A stretch of DNA of 64,000 bases from Oceanicaulis sp052055585. Lineage in GTDB: Bacteria; Pseudomonadota; Alphaproteobacteria; Caulobacterales; Maricaulaceae. Shown here one piece after another: positions 9,199 through 18,472 of this stretch. The translations under genes were made by a program, and so were the position numbers. The stretch spans positions 2,356,001 to 2,420,000 of the forward strand of contig NZ_CP170485.1 of assembly GCF_052055585.1 (NCBI RefSeq). Direction: 5' to 3'. The notes beneath the pieces were generated by a model. It made no database searches, was not told the DNA's origin, and saw only the letters and a program-made list of their open reading frames with translations. Numbering within the stretch: position 1 is the stretch's first letter; each line of letters begins with the position of its first letter.

Positions 9199-11196
9199 CT
9201 AGAAATTCGCCCGCAGGCTGACCCAGTACCGGGCCTCGGTCTCGTAGACCGGCGTCGTCAGCTCGCCGTCATCGAAGTTGACGTTCTGGGCCGTGAAGGA
9301 CAGGTCCAGATTGTCAGACAGCGCATAGCCAGCGCGCGCCGAGAACGAGATATGACCGTCAACATCCCGGGAAGCCACAGCGCCGAAAGCCGGCTGGAAC
9401 GGCATGGTCGTTTCCGACACATAGTTCGCATAGCCATCCAGGTTGACGCGTCCGGAAGTCCAGCCCAGATGAGCGTTGAAGGTGTGCTCTGGCGTCACGC
9501 CTTCAAAGTTAAGCATATGGTCCAGAGCGAAGTCCGGAAGGCTGTCGTCCACCGACTTGTAGGTGTAGCTGAGGTCCCAGCGCACCGCCTCGCCAACCAT
9601 GCCCGCCAGCGAGCCTTCAAAGCCCCACAGCTTGGTTTCGCCATGATTATCAAAGGTGTAGGCCGGAAGCGGCGCAGCTGGCGGCAGCATGTTCGGAGCC
9701 GTGCCGAACGCGCCTTTCACATCATCGGTATTCTGCCAGAACAGCGCCGTGCGCAACTGAACGCCATTGGACAGGCTGCGGTCATAGGCGAGCTCGATAT
9801 TGTCAACGATGGACGGCTGAATGTTCGGATTGCCGATCAGAGTCACAGCGCCTGCGGGCAGCAAGAAGCCCATGTCAAACATGGTCGGCGCCTGCACGCC
9901 ACGCGCGGCGGACAGACGAACCGTGCCGCCGAATTCAGGCTTGTAGACAAGCGCCGCGTTGTAGCTGAACTCCTCAAAGCTGGCGTCGTAGTCAGACTGG
10001 GCCCAGGGATAGAGCGCCGGGTTCGGAGAGCCGTCACGGCTCCAGTCCACCATGTCGTAGCGAACCGCCAGCGTCGTCTCGAGCGAGCTGGAGAATTTGT
10101 GGTTCCACATGCCCGAGAAGGCGAGCGTTTCATAGTTGAGGTCGCCGGCCGTCGGATCGGGGAAGGACGCCGTCTCGGCGGTGCGGAATTCGACCGCCAC
10201 ACGCACCGTGTCACTCGAGCCGATCTTGATCAGATCCTGCAGCTTGAACGAAGTCAGTTCGCCATTGAGATCACCGAAGCTGTAGCCGATCTCGGATTCA
10301 TTGCGGTAGGCGCTCAGCGTGATGTAACCGAAATCGGTGTCCGCGCCGAATTCACCCTGATAGGACGTCAGATCATAATCCGTAGCGATCGAGGTGTAGA
10401 CCGAGCCCAGCTCCAGCGTGGTCGCTTCAGACTGGGTAAACTCGAAGGTCAGGCCGATCTTGTCGGTGAACTTCACCGAACCTCCGAGTGCAAAATGCTC
10501 ACGCTCGAAGTCAGGATTGGCCGCCCGCTGGTTGTTGGCTTCGATGGCATCCGGCTCCGCGTCAAAGTCACGGCCATCCGTACGGCCATAGCTGAAGCGC
10601 AGGGCGATCTGGTCATTCAGCGCGCGGCCGCCGGACAGGCGATACTGCTGATAGCCATTGGTGCCGTATTCCGCGGCGCCATTCGCGTAATCGCCATAGG
10701 CGGGATTGCGGGTGATGATGTTGATGACGCCAGCCACCGCGTTGAAGCCGTAGAGCGCCGATTGCGGGCCCTTGACCACTTCGATCTGCTGGATCTCATC
10801 CAGGCTGACCGGTAGGGTCGACCAGGCGGTATAGCCATAGCTGTCGAGATAGACTTCGCGGCCGTTCACCAGCACCAGAAGACGCGGAGTATACGGCGCC
10901 GCTGCCGAGCGGATGCCCACTTCGCCCTGCCCCATCGAGAACCGGGCGACATCAATGCCGCTGTAATGGCGCAGAATGCCCGGAATGTCGTATTCCGGCG
11001 CGCGGGCGATCTGGTCCTGGGTGATGATGATCATCGTCGCCGGGACATCGGTGGACCGCTGCGGGGCGCCCGTGGCGCCGGTGGTCACCGGCTCGCCGAA
11101 CATTTCGCCCATCACCTGATAGTCGATGGACTGGGCGTTGGCGGCTGCGGAAGTCGCGATCAGCGCCGCCGCGGAATAAAGCAGAGTGTTTTTCAT
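9199..11196 (-). CDS. TonB-dependent outer-membrane receptor (665 aa)
   Basis: A signal peptide ending near ANAQ precedes a plug domain with the classic VEVVKGPQSALYGFNAVAGVINI-type segment (seen here as EVVKGPQSALYGFNAVAG, residues about 130-150). A 22-strand barrel ends in an aromatic residue (RANF). At 665 residues it is near the size of siderophore and vitamin receptors, without a long N-terminal signalling extension. It starts 25 bp after the YfiR-like gene, so the two probably share a message. Pairing of a plug-type receptor with a YfiR-like protein recurs in bacteria and is usually followed by a sensor kinase or diguanylate cyclase; here a chemoreceptor follows. The substrate is unknown. 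Confidence 0.9.
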   Translation of the reverse strand: MKNTLLYSAAALIATSAAANAQSIDYQVMGEMFGEPVTTGATGAPQRSTDVPATMIIITQDQIARAPEYDIPGILRHYSGIDVARFSMGQGEVGIRSAAAPYTPRLLVLVNGREVYLDSYGYTAWSTLPVSLDEIQQIEVVKGPQSALYGFNAVAGVINIITRNPAYGDYANGAAEYGTNGYQQYRLSGGRALNDQIALRFSYGRTDGRDFDAEPDAIEANNQRAANPDFEREHFALGGSVKFTDKIGLTFEFTQSEATTLELGSVYTSIATDYDLTSYQGEFGADTDFGYITLSAYRNESEIGYSFGDLNGELTSFKLQDLIKIGSSDTVRVAVEFRTAETASFPDPTAGDLNYETLAFSGMWNHKFSSSLETTLAVRYDMVDWSRDGSPNPALYPWAQSDYDASFEEFSYNAALVYKPEFGGTVRLSAARGVQAPTMFDMGFLLPAGAVTLIGNPNIQPSIVDNIELAYDRSLSNGVQLRTALFWQNTDDVKGAFGTAPNMLPPAAPLPAYTFDNHGETKLWGFEGSLAGMVGEAVRWDLSYTYKSVDDSLPDFALDHMLNFEGVTPEHTFNAHLGWTSGRVNLDGYANYVSETTMPFQPAFGAVASRDVDGHISFSARAGYALSDNLDLSFTAQNVNFDDGELTTPVYETEARYWVSLRANF

Positions 11197-11221
11197 CGTC
11201 TCGAATCCTTCCGAGGCAGCG

Positions 11222-11725
11222 TTAGATTTCTTCGACCATCATGGCGAAGGCGGTGGAGAAGCTGACCGAGGCGGAGCTCGCCGCCGCGCTGTTCACCACG
11301 ATGCGGACGGAGGGCTCGCTCTGGACGCCCATCACACAATTGCCCGCCTGCACGCAGGCCATGTTTGTGGAAACGGTCATGACGCCTGCAGAGGTTGCGG
11401 CCTGAACCGCCCCGGCATTCGTCGCCGCGCCGCCCAGGAACAGGGCGGCGTCAACGCCGCTGACAGCCTGACCGACCGGCACCAGCTGGCCGTTCAGCGT
11501 GACGCGGCCCGCGCTGAGACCGCCCGCCATCGCGGCGTTCAGGACCTCGGCTTCCGCCGCACTGGCCGGATCAAAGACGATAGCGACCGTCCGGTCCGTG
11601 CCGGACGCGCCTTCAAGGAAGCTCAGCGCCCGACCGACGACCGCCAGGTCACGCTCTGTGGTCTGTGCAGACGCTGCGCTGCTGAGCAGGACGGCCAGGC
11701 CGACTGCGCTTAAAATGCGGATCAT
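11222..11725 (-). CDS. YfiR-like (DUF4154) periplasmic protein
   Basis: A 167-residue exported protein with a signal peptide ending near ASAQ. The remainder has the alternating alpha/beta pattern of YfiR/DUF4154: an early hydrophobic strand (TVAIVFDP), a central LFLGG segment, a GVMTVSTN strand, two Cys in CVQAGNC, and a final Val-rich strand plus helix. YfiR in Pseudomonas is a periplasmic repressor of a membrane diguanylate cyclase. I chose ATG 11725 over 11731 because the GGGG ribosome site is better spaced. No YfiN-like cyclase is nearby. The family call rests on pattern and operon context and is moderately secure. Confidence 0.6.
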   Translation of the reverse strand: MIRILSAVGLAVLLSSAASAQTTERDLAVVGRALSFLEGASGTDRTVAIVFDPASAAEAEVLNAAMAGGLSAGRVTLNGQLVPVGQAVSGVDAALFLGGAATNAGAVQAATSAGVMTVSTNMACVQAGNCVMGVQSEPSVRIVVNSAAASSASVSFSTAFAMMVEEI

Positions 11726-11897
11726 TCTCATACCCCAACACAAGTATAGTGAACTCGTTCATTGGGACTGATGCAGCTTAAGCCGTGAATGACCTCTTAA
11801 TCGTGTGTTCCCCACACGCGAGAAATGAATATATTCACCAATAAATTCAGTAGTTTAAAAATATGCTTTTTCTTTTGGTGAGTTATTGTCGCATTCC

Positions 11898-12965
11898 TCA
11901 AAGTCGCGCCGCATGCACCGCACGCGCGATTGAACGCGTTAAGCAATCTGCGGCCAGACTTCCGAGGCGAGTCAGACTGATCGCGCGCGGGTCCTGGATC
12001 TCGTGTGCGCCTGTCGACAATCCGAAGACGACATCCCCGTCCACGGGCGCGTGAACAGGCCGGATCGCGCGCGCAAGACCATCCTGCGCCATCACCGTCA
12101 TGCGCCTGGTTTCATCGCGGGTGAGCGCCGCATCGGTCGCAACGATCGCCAGCGTGGTTTGCGTCCGGACGCCGGGATTGAGCTTGGCCGCGCCCCAGTC
12201 TTCCAGCTCGGCCATCTGACCGGGGTCAGGGCGACGCCCGCCGAATTCCTGACCCACTTCAAAGGGCCAGGCCCAATAGACATCCTCCTGTCCGGGCATG
12301 GTCACAGACCCGAAACAGTTCACCGCCACCAGCGCCGCCACCGTCACGCCATCCTCGCCGCGCCAGCTGGCGGAGCCGATCGCGCCCGGAAGCGTCCCGG
12401 CGCTCGCCCCATGCCCCGCGCCATAGGCGCCCAGCATGACCGGGCCGCCGCGACGGGCGTCTTCAAGGGCAGCAAAGCCGAGATCGCGATAGGGCGGCGT
12501 GCGCCCCCAGGTCTTGTCCCCGCCATTGGCGAGATCATACAGACACGCCGCCGGCACAATCGGGGATGCGGGGATGCCCGGCATGTCAAACAGGGCGAAG
12601 CCGCGCCCCTGATCGCCCAGCGCTGCGGTGACGGCATCCGCCGCCGCCAGCCCGTACACCGATCCGCCGGACAGGACGATTGCATCCACGGTTTCAACAA
12701 GGCCACCCGGATTCATCACATCGGTTTCCCGCGTGCAGGCCCCGCCCCCGCGCACATCCACCGCCGCCGTGAAAGGCTGGTCGCACAAAAGGACGCTGAC
12801 GCCGGTCCTGGAGCCGTCATGTTCGGCGCGCCCGACCCGCAGTCCGGCGATGTCGGTAATATCGTTTCGGCTGGCCGGTCCGCCCATGGCGCTGGCTCCT
12901 GTAGTGGCGACGCACGCCAGCGCGGGCGCGAGCATCATGAATGAACGACGATCAAACTGCGGCAC
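11898..12965 (-). CDS. P1-family (S58, DmpA-like) aminopeptidase, Tat-exported
   Basis: A 355-residue member of the self-cleaving N-terminal-nucleophile peptidases that release N-terminal residues from peptides or amides. The TTLAIVATDAALT segment in the C-terminal third matches the start of the beta subunit with a Thr/Ser nucleophile; VNCFGSV and GGSVYGLAAADAV are other family landmarks. The N-terminus (DRRSFMMLAPALA) is a twin-arginine-like signal, so it should act in the periplasm. I chose GTG 12965 because GGGGGAG lies 4-5 nt upstream; the longer TTG-initiated frame would begin inside the terminator at 13030-13064. It lies downstream of a TonB receptor, fitting uptake and degradation of peptides. 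Confidence 0.8.
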   Translation of the reverse strand: MPQFDRRSFMMLAPALACVATTGASAMGGPASRNDITDIAGLRVGRAEHDGSRTGVSVLLCDQPFTAAVDVRGGGACTRETDVMNPGGLVETVDAIVLSGGSVYGLAAADAVTAALGDQGRGFALFDMPGIPASPIVPAACLYDLANGGDKTWGRTPPYRDLGFAALEDARRGGPVMLGAYGAGHGASAGTLPGAIGSASWRGEDGVTVAALVAVNCFGSVTMPGQEDVYWAWPFEVGQEFGGRRPDPGQMAELEDWGAAKLNPGVRTQTTLAIVATDAALTRDETRRMTVMAQDGLARAIRPVHAPVDGDVVFGLSTGAHEIQDPRAISLTRLGSLAADCLTRSIARAVHAARL

Positions 12966-13029
12966 AGGCTCCCCCAGAGCGCTCGGAACGCAACCTCGCC
13001 ATCTTAACCACGCCTGACGCCCTGCCCAC

Positions 13030-13064
13030 AAAAAACGACCCCCGCCAGCGCGCCGGCGGGGGTC
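13030..13064 (-). terminator. Intrinsic terminator of the 816-frame TonB receptor gene
   Basis: GACCCCCGCC (13037-13046) pairs with GGCGGGGGTC (13055-13064); on the minus strand the stem is followed by a T-rich run (13035-13030). It begins 23 nt past the receptor stop, separating it from the P1 peptidase. Confidence 0.9.
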
Positions 13065-13086
13065 TGATGATCACAGTCGCGTCAGC

Positions 13087-15507
13087 CTACCAGGTATAGC
13101 GGATGCGGCCGTAGACATAACGTCCTGAGAAGCCAAAGGGACTGAAGCCCGAGAACGGGAAGATGTCCGAGAACGTCCCCGCAAGGTTCGGGTCTTCCGA
13201 GGTGGCGTCCGGATACTCGTCAAACAGATTGTTGGCGCCGAACGAGACGGTCAGCCCTTCAACCACGTCCGCAGAGAACTCCGCGTCCACAATCGTCTTG
13301 GCGTCGAGCACCTCATCGCCAGAGCCATCCGCCGCCGAGCCCGGATCCACGGTTTCACCAAACCGGGTCGCGCGCAGCACGCCGCCAAAGGCGCCGCGGC
13401 TCCACGTCATCGACGCGATCAGCTTGTCGTCAGGCTGCCCCTCTTCGAAGCGGGCGATCTCACGACGGGCAAACAGGGTGACGCCCGGAAGCACTTCAGA
13501 GCTCGGCGCCTGGGTGACTTCGGTCTCATTGCGGTTATAGCCCAGCGTGAAGTCGAAATCGCCGTAACGTTCCGTGCCCACGCCATAGGTGGCGACAATG
13601 TCGATGCCGCGGGTTTCGGTCTCAACGCCATTGATGAAGAAGCGTGCGCTGGTCACGCCATTGATACCCGCAGTCTGCAGGAGATTTTCAACGGTCGCGC
13701 CCGACAGGTTTTCAGACAGGACAATGCGATTGTCGATGTCGATGGCGTAGGCGTCCACCGTCAGGCTGAATGCGCCCTGAGTGAAGACCGCGCCGCCCGA
13801 ATAGTTCATCGATTCTTCGGCATCGAGCGCCTCACCGCCCAGCGCCGCAGCCACCGGGCTGTCCGCCGGGAAGGTGCCCACTTCAACCGGGGTGGGTGGC
13901 GTGCCGGTGAACACTGTCGAGGTCGATGTGAAATAGGCTTGCTGCAGCGACGGGGCCCGGAACCCGTTGGAGATCGCGCCACGCAGAGCAAGGGACGGGG
14001 TCAGCTCATAGCGGGCGGACACCCGTCCGGTGACGGTTTCGCCGAAGTCGGAATAGCTTTCCGCCCGCACCGCGCCCGTCAGAAGCAGGCGATCGGTGAC
14101 GTCCGCTTCCAGATCAAGATAAACGCCAAAGGAGTCGCGATCCTCGTCGATCTCATTGCTCGGCTGGAAGCCCGGGAAGACCTGGCTGCCGCCCGGCAAG
14201 GTCGGATCACCCGTGATGTAGCTGGCTTCCTCGCCGGCTTTGATCTCATAACCTTCGAGACGGTATTCCGCGCCGAAAGCAACCGAGAGCGGGCCCGCCA
14301 GACCGTCCAGGTCATAAGAGCGAACGAAATCAAGATTGGCGGTGATCTGGTCATAGATCAGAGAGCCCGCATCAAACGAGGTCGGGCTTGAAGCGCCCAG
14401 CGAGGTGTTGAGCGAATTTTCAACGCCATAGCCCAGCTCGTTGCGGCCATAACCCAGGGACGCATCCCAGTCCCAGCCGCCGACCACGCCGCGCGCGCCG
14501 CCAACTGCAGAGAAATCCTCGATGTCGGTCGTGATCATCGGCAGGAAGCCGTCCGGATAGATGGCCAGCACATTGCGGCTATCCTGAGCGCGACGATAGA
14601 AACCGGCAGCTTCACCCTCACGGCTCTGATAGCCCGCCCAGCCGTAAAGCTCGGTCGTGGCGTTGATGGGCAGCCCCGCATTGGCGAAGAAGGAGAAGGC
14701 CTCCGCTTCAGCCAGACCAAACCGGTGATTGATGCGATCAAAGGTCAGCTCGCGCGGATCCAGACCGCCACCGGGCAAGCTGGGATATTGCTGGCGTGGA
14801 TCCGGGCCGGCCCGATTGGTGGGCTCGCGATCCAGATACTCAGCAGACAAGGTCAGAAAGCCGTCACGCCCGAGCGGCAGGCCGACCCAGCCCGAGACAT
14901 TCAGGGTGTCCCCGTCACTGGCGGAACGCTCACCCGTGGTCAGCGGAATATCCGTGGCGTACTGGCCATAGGTCGCGCTGACCTGACCGCCTTCACTGGC
15001 TTCGCGCAACTGGACATCGATCACGCCGGCAATGGCGTCCGATCCGTATTGCGCCGAAGCGCCGTCGCGCAGGACCTGAACGGACCCCACGGCGGAGGTC
15101 GGAATGGTGTTCAGGTCCACCGCTGCCGAGCCGCGCCCCACAGAGCCGCCCAGATTGACGAGCGCGGAGGAGTGACGACGGCGCGAATTGACCAGAACCA
15201 GCGTCTGATCCGGACCAAGGCCCCGCAATGTAGCCGGACGCACATGGTCCGTACCGTCCGTGATGGACGGGCTCGGGAAGTTGAATGACGGCAGCGAATA
15301 CGCCAGCGCCGCGTTCAGCTCGGTAATCCCGGTGTTCTCAAGTGCGCTGACATCGACAACATCAACAGGCGCAGTGGTTTGCAGGGCCGTGCGCCCTTCG
15401 GACCGGGTCCCTACCACCACGATGATGTCATCATTGTCGGCTGATTGTGCATAGGCCGTCGCAGCCGTCAGTGCTGCTAAGGAAACGGCGCCAAGAAGCT
15501 TCTTCAT
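13087..15507 (-). CDS. TonB-dependent outer-membrane receptor (806 aa)
   Basis: The signal peptide (MKKLLGAVSLAALTAATAYAQ) is followed by a TonB-box-like DDIIVVVGTR, a plug domain with RGLGPDQTLVLVNSRR and VQVLRDGASAQYGSDAIAGVI, and a barrel ending in Trp (RIRYTW). I chose ATG 15507, where the signal peptide starts; the frame extends to 15537 without supporting sequence. The gene is divergent from a LysR-type regulator, with 172 bp between starts, and is flanked by an exported aminopeptidase and a gamma-glutamyltransferase, so peptides or glutathione-like compounds are possible substrates. That substrate idea is inference from neighbours only. Confidence 0.9.
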   Translation of the reverse strand: MKKLLGAVSLAALTAATAYAQSADNDDIIVVVGTRSEGRTALQTTAPVDVVDVSALENTGITELNAALAYSLPSFNFPSPSITDGTDHVRPATLRGLGPDQTLVLVNSRRRHSSALVNLGGSVGRGSAAVDLNTIPTSAVGSVQVLRDGASAQYGSDAIAGVIDVQLREASEGGQVSATYGQYATDIPLTTGERSASDGDTLNVSGWVGLPLGRDGFLTLSAEYLDREPTNRAGPDPRQQYPSLPGGGLDPRELTFDRINHRFGLAEAEAFSFFANAGLPINATTELYGWAGYQSREGEAAGFYRRAQDSRNVLAIYPDGFLPMITTDIEDFSAVGGARGVVGGWDWDASLGYGRNELGYGVENSLNTSLGASSPTSFDAGSLIYDQITANLDFVRSYDLDGLAGPLSVAFGAEYRLEGYEIKAGEEASYITGDPTLPGGSQVFPGFQPSNEIDEDRDSFGVYLDLEADVTDRLLLTGAVRAESYSDFGETVTGRVSARYELTPSLALRGAISNGFRAPSLQQAYFTSTSTVFTGTPPTPVEVGTFPADSPVAAALGGEALDAEESMNYSGGAVFTQGAFSLTVDAYAIDIDNRIVLSENLSGATVENLLQTAGINGVTSARFFINGVETETRGIDIVATYGVGTERYGDFDFTLGYNRNETEVTQAPSSEVLPGVTLFARREIARFEEGQPDDKLIASMTWSRGAFGGVLRATRFGETVDPGSAADGSGDEVLDAKTIVDAEFSADVVEGLTVSFGANNLFDEYPDATSEDPNLAGTFSDIFPFSGFSPFGFSGRYVYGRIRYTW

Positions 15508-15645
15508 TGTGTCACACCCCAATTGCTGAAAAGACACAGAACCAAGTGCACCCCTCTCTGCACACTCGCCCTGACCATAAAAACACCCGTTAATTCAATG
15601 ATTGGGATAGACTATAGAGCCAGGGACGAGCGGGACGCTGGCTGA

Positions 15646-15660
15646 TGTTGCGCCACAACA
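15646..15660. promoter_or_regulatory. Palindrome in the divergent LysR/TonB-receptor intergenic region
   Basis: TGTTG-N5-CAACA is a perfect 15-bp inverted repeat 20 nt before the LysR-type gene start. LysR regulators usually bind dyads in the promoter they share with a divergent target, so this is the best operator candidate in the 172-bp gap. No consensus promoter elements are clear. Confidence 0.4.
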
Positions 15661-15679
15661 CAATTAAGAAGCACTCAAT

Positions 15680-16630
15680 ATGGATTTAGAAAAACTAACA
15701 CTGGAACCAGCTTCCACCTTGCCACTCAATGCCTTGCGGACGTTTGAGTGCGTTGCACGTCACGGAAGCGTGACCCGGGCCGCGGCTGAGCTGGGCGTTA
15801 CGAGTGGTGCGGTTTCGCAACAGGTCCGCCTGCTGGAAGAGCTGATCGGCGCCAAGCTGACCGTCCGCGCCGGCAGGGGCCTTGCCCTGACCGCTCAAGG
15901 GCGCGCCACGGCTGAGATGGTCCACGACGCCTTTCAGCATCTGCGAGAAGCCAGCATTCGCCTGAGCGCGCATCAGGACCCGGGCCTCATTCGGCTGGGC
16001 GCGCCCGGAGCATTTGCAGCGCGCTGGCTGTCGCCCCGCATCAATACCTTTGAAGCCGAGCACCCCGAATACCGCGTTCAACTGGTGACCGACCCTACCC
16101 CGGAAAGCCTGCATCGCTTTCAGCTCGATATGGAAATCCGCTTCTCAGAAGCCCCGCCACAGGGCGTTCAGACTGTGGAGCTCTTGAGCGAAAGCCTGAC
16201 GCCCGCCGTTGCTCCTGACCTTCTCAAACCGGACGCCCGGCGCGTGAACTGGCGTGCGGCAGCCGAAGCCTTGCCCCTGGTCCATCATGAGCGCACAGGC
16301 GGTGAGCCTGTCGGCCCCAGCTGGGCGCAATGGCTCGATCAGCGCGGCGTTCGGCGGCAGGATACGTTGAGCGGGGACCGCTATAACCGGCATGACCACG
16401 TCCTTGAGGCCGCGGCGCATCATCGCGGTCTGGCCCTCGCGCGACGCAGCCTCGCCGAACCGGACATCCTGTCCGGGCGACTGGTTTTCTTGATCGACGC
16501 GGGCGCCACCCCACTTGGCTGGGGGTATCATTTGCTCTGGCCGGAAGGCCGTGCACTTCACACGGCTGCACGCCGTTTGAAAGATTTCTTGATGGAAGAG
16601 GCCCGTCCGTTTGAAACTCCGGGCCTGTGA
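15680..16630 (+). CDS. LysR-family transcriptional regulator, GcvA-like
   Basis: A 316-residue regulator. The HTH lies at residues about 17-75 (LNALRTFECVARHGSVTRAAAELGVTSGAVSQQVRLLEE), shown here only as the recognisable pattern of GcvA-type proteins: LNALR start, A-A-ELGVT-GAVSQQ. A periplasmic-binding-like effector domain follows (about 95-300) with the typical GAPGAFAARWLSPR entry. It is divergent from a TonB receptor and 44 bp upstream of a gamma-glutamyltransferase gene in the same direction, so it probably controls one or both. A 15-bp palindrome lies just upstream. The ribosome site is weak (AAGAAG). Confidence 0.9.
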   Translation: MDLEKLTLEPASTLPLNALRTFECVARHGSVTRAAAELGVTSGAVSQQVRLLEELIGAKLTVRAGRGLALTAQGRATAEMVHDAFQHLREASIRLSAHQDPGLIRLGAPGAFAARWLSPRINTFEAEHPEYRVQLVTDPTPESLHRFQLDMEIRFSEAPPQGVQTVELLSESLTPAVAPDLLKPDARRVNWRAAAEALPLVHHERTGGEPVGPSWAQWLDQRGVRRQDTLSGDRYNRHDHVLEAAAHHRGLALARRSLAEPDILSGRLVFLIDAGATPLGWGYHLLWPEGRALHTAARRLKDFLMEEARPFETPGL

Positions 16631-16674
16631 CGGCCCTGACGAGAACCGGCCTTAGAAGGCTGTGAAAGGATAGT

Positions 16675-18417
16675 ATGACCCGCATCGCCCTGCTCACCGC
16701 CGCCTCCGCCTTCGCCCTGGTCGGGTGCAATGCGCCGACCGAATCTGAAACCGACGCCCCTTCCCCCGCGGAGCCGACTGAAAACACCGCTCCCGTTGGC
16801 GGCATGGTGGCCGCCGCGAACCCGGATGCCGTGGAAGCCGGCCTCGCCGCGTTGCGTGCTGGGGGCGACGCCGTGGACGCCGCCATTGCGGTGCAGACTG
16901 TGCTGAGCCTGGTGGAGCCGCAAAGCTCCGGCATTGGCGGCGGCGCCTTCATGGTTCACTACGACGCCTCCACCGGCGAGGTGAACGTCTATAATGGTCG
17001 CGAGCGCGCGCCCATGGGCGCGGACGAGAACCTGTTTATCAACCCCGAGACCGGCCAGCCCTACCCCTATGTGGAAGCCTGGCGCTCGGGCCTGTCCACG
17101 GGCGCGCCCGGCGCCATCGCCATGCTGGCTATGGCCCATGCCGAACACGGCCAGCTCGATTGGGCGGACAATTTCAGCTTCGCCATCGACCTTGCGGACA
17201 ATGGCTTTGAAGTCGCCCCGCGCCTGTCCAGCATTTCCCAGCGCATGGCGGGCTTCACCGACATGGAAGAGACCGGCCCGGCGGCGAGCTACCTCTTTGA
17301 CGAAAACGGCGCGCCCTGGCCGGTCGGGCATGTGCTGACCAACCCCGACTATGCCGACAGCCTGCGCCTCATCGCTCAGGACTGGCGCAACTTCTATGAG
17401 GGCGATCTCGCTCGCGCTATCGTCGCGGCGGTCAACGAAGCGCCCCGCCCCGGCTATCTGACCGAGGAGGATCTGGCGACGTACGAGCCGGTCAAGGTCG
17501 GCGCCCTGTGCTCGCCCTATCGCGGCTATCAGATCTGCTCGGCCCCGCCGCCCGCCTCTGGCGGCATCGCGGTGGGCGCCATCATGGGCATGCTCGAAAC
17601 CTTCGACATGAGCGCGCACGGCCCCGACACGCCTGAAGGCTGGGCGCTGTTCATCGAAGCCAGCCGCCTCGCCTATGCTGACCGCGACCATTATGTGGGC
17701 GACACTGACTTTGTGGACGTGCCGGTCGAGGGTTTGCTCGATCGCGACTATCTCGCTTCGCGCGCCGCGCTGATCAATCCGGCCCAAGCCATCCCCGAGA
17801 TCAGCCACGGCACGCCGCCGGGCGCTGAAGACCGCCCCGAAGACGCCACCGATGACCGTCCGGGCACCAGCCATTTCGTCGTGATGGACGCAGACGGTGA
17901 TGTGGTCTCCATGACCACCACCGTGGAAAGCCCGTTCGGGTCGGGCCGCATGGTGGGTGGTTTCTTCCTCAACAACCAGCTGACCGACTTCTCCTTCACC
18001 GCGCGGGATGAAGAAGGCCGCCTGCTGCCCAACGCCGTGCAGCCGGGCAAGCGTCCGCGCTCGTCCATGTCCCCGACAATCGTGCTGGATGCGAATGGTG
18101 AGTTCGAACTGGCCACCGGCTCGCCGGGCGGCAACTCCATCATCGCCTACACCGCCAAAACCCTGGTGGGCATGCTCGACTGGGGGCTGAGCCCGCAAGA
18201 GGCGGCGGCACTTCCCAATGTGGTGGCACGCGGCGACACGGTGAATATCGAGGAAGGCTTTAACGAAGCCATCATGGCCGAGCTGCGCGCCCGCGGCTTC
18301 ACCATCCAGGGCGGCCGCGGGGAAAACTCCGGCATCCACATCATCCGCGAGCTGGAAGACGGCTCGCTGATCGGCGCGGCGGACCCGCGTCGGGACGGCA
18401 CAGCGGAACAGCCGTAA
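16675..18417 (+). CDS. ggt: Gamma-glutamyltransferase, lipoprotein form
   Basis: A 580-residue Ntn-hydrolase precursor that transfers or hydrolyses gamma-glutamyl groups of glutathione and similar peptides. The lipobox is LVGC with Cys18, so it should be anchored in the envelope rather than freely periplasmic. The large-subunit landmark SSGIGGGAFMV is near residue 83, the autocleavage and nucleophile Thr is Thr398 in PGTSHF, and the oxyanion segment TGSPGGNSI follows. The length matches the family. It lies downstream of the LysR gene and ends in a strong terminator. In this neighbourhood it probably supplies glutamate and dipeptides from imported gamma-glutamyl compounds. Confidence 0.93.
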   Translation: MTRIALLTAASAFALVGCNAPTESETDAPSPAEPTENTAPVGGMVAAANPDAVEAGLAALRAGGDAVDAAIAVQTVLSLVEPQSSGIGGGAFMVHYDASTGEVNVYNGRERAPMGADENLFINPETGQPYPYVEAWRSGLSTGAPGAIAMLAMAHAEHGQLDWADNFSFAIDLADNGFEVAPRLSSISQRMAGFTDMEETGPAASYLFDENGAPWPVGHVLTNPDYADSLRLIAQDWRNFYEGDLARAIVAAVNEAPRPGYLTEEDLATYEPVKVGALCSPYRGYQICSAPPPASGGIAVGAIMGMLETFDMSAHGPDTPEGWALFIEASRLAYADRDHYVGDTDFVDVPVEGLLDRDYLASRAALINPAQAIPEISHGTPPGAEDRPEDATDDRPGTSHFVVMDADGDVVSMTTTVESPFGSGRMVGGFFLNNQLTDFSFTARDEEGRLLPNAVQPGKRPRSSMSPTIVLDANGEFELATGSPGGNSIIAYTAKTLVGMLDWGLSPQEAAALPNVVARGDTVNIEEGFNEAIMAELRARGFTIQGGRGENSGIHIIRELEDGSLIGAADPRRDGTAEQP

Positions 18418-18442
18418 ACGTTGCTCCAAACGCCAACGAAAA

Positions 18443-18469
18443 GGGCCGCGCGATGCGCGGCCCTTTTTT
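18443..18469 (+). terminator. Intrinsic terminator shared by ggt and the convergent RimK-like gene
   Basis: GGGCCGCGC (18443-18451) and GCGCGGCCC (18455-18463) form a perfect 9-bp stem with a GAT loop, followed by six T. On the complement the stem is followed by TTTTC, so it may also serve the opposing gene whose stop is at 18473. Confidence 0.9.
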
Positions 18470-18472
18470 GTT

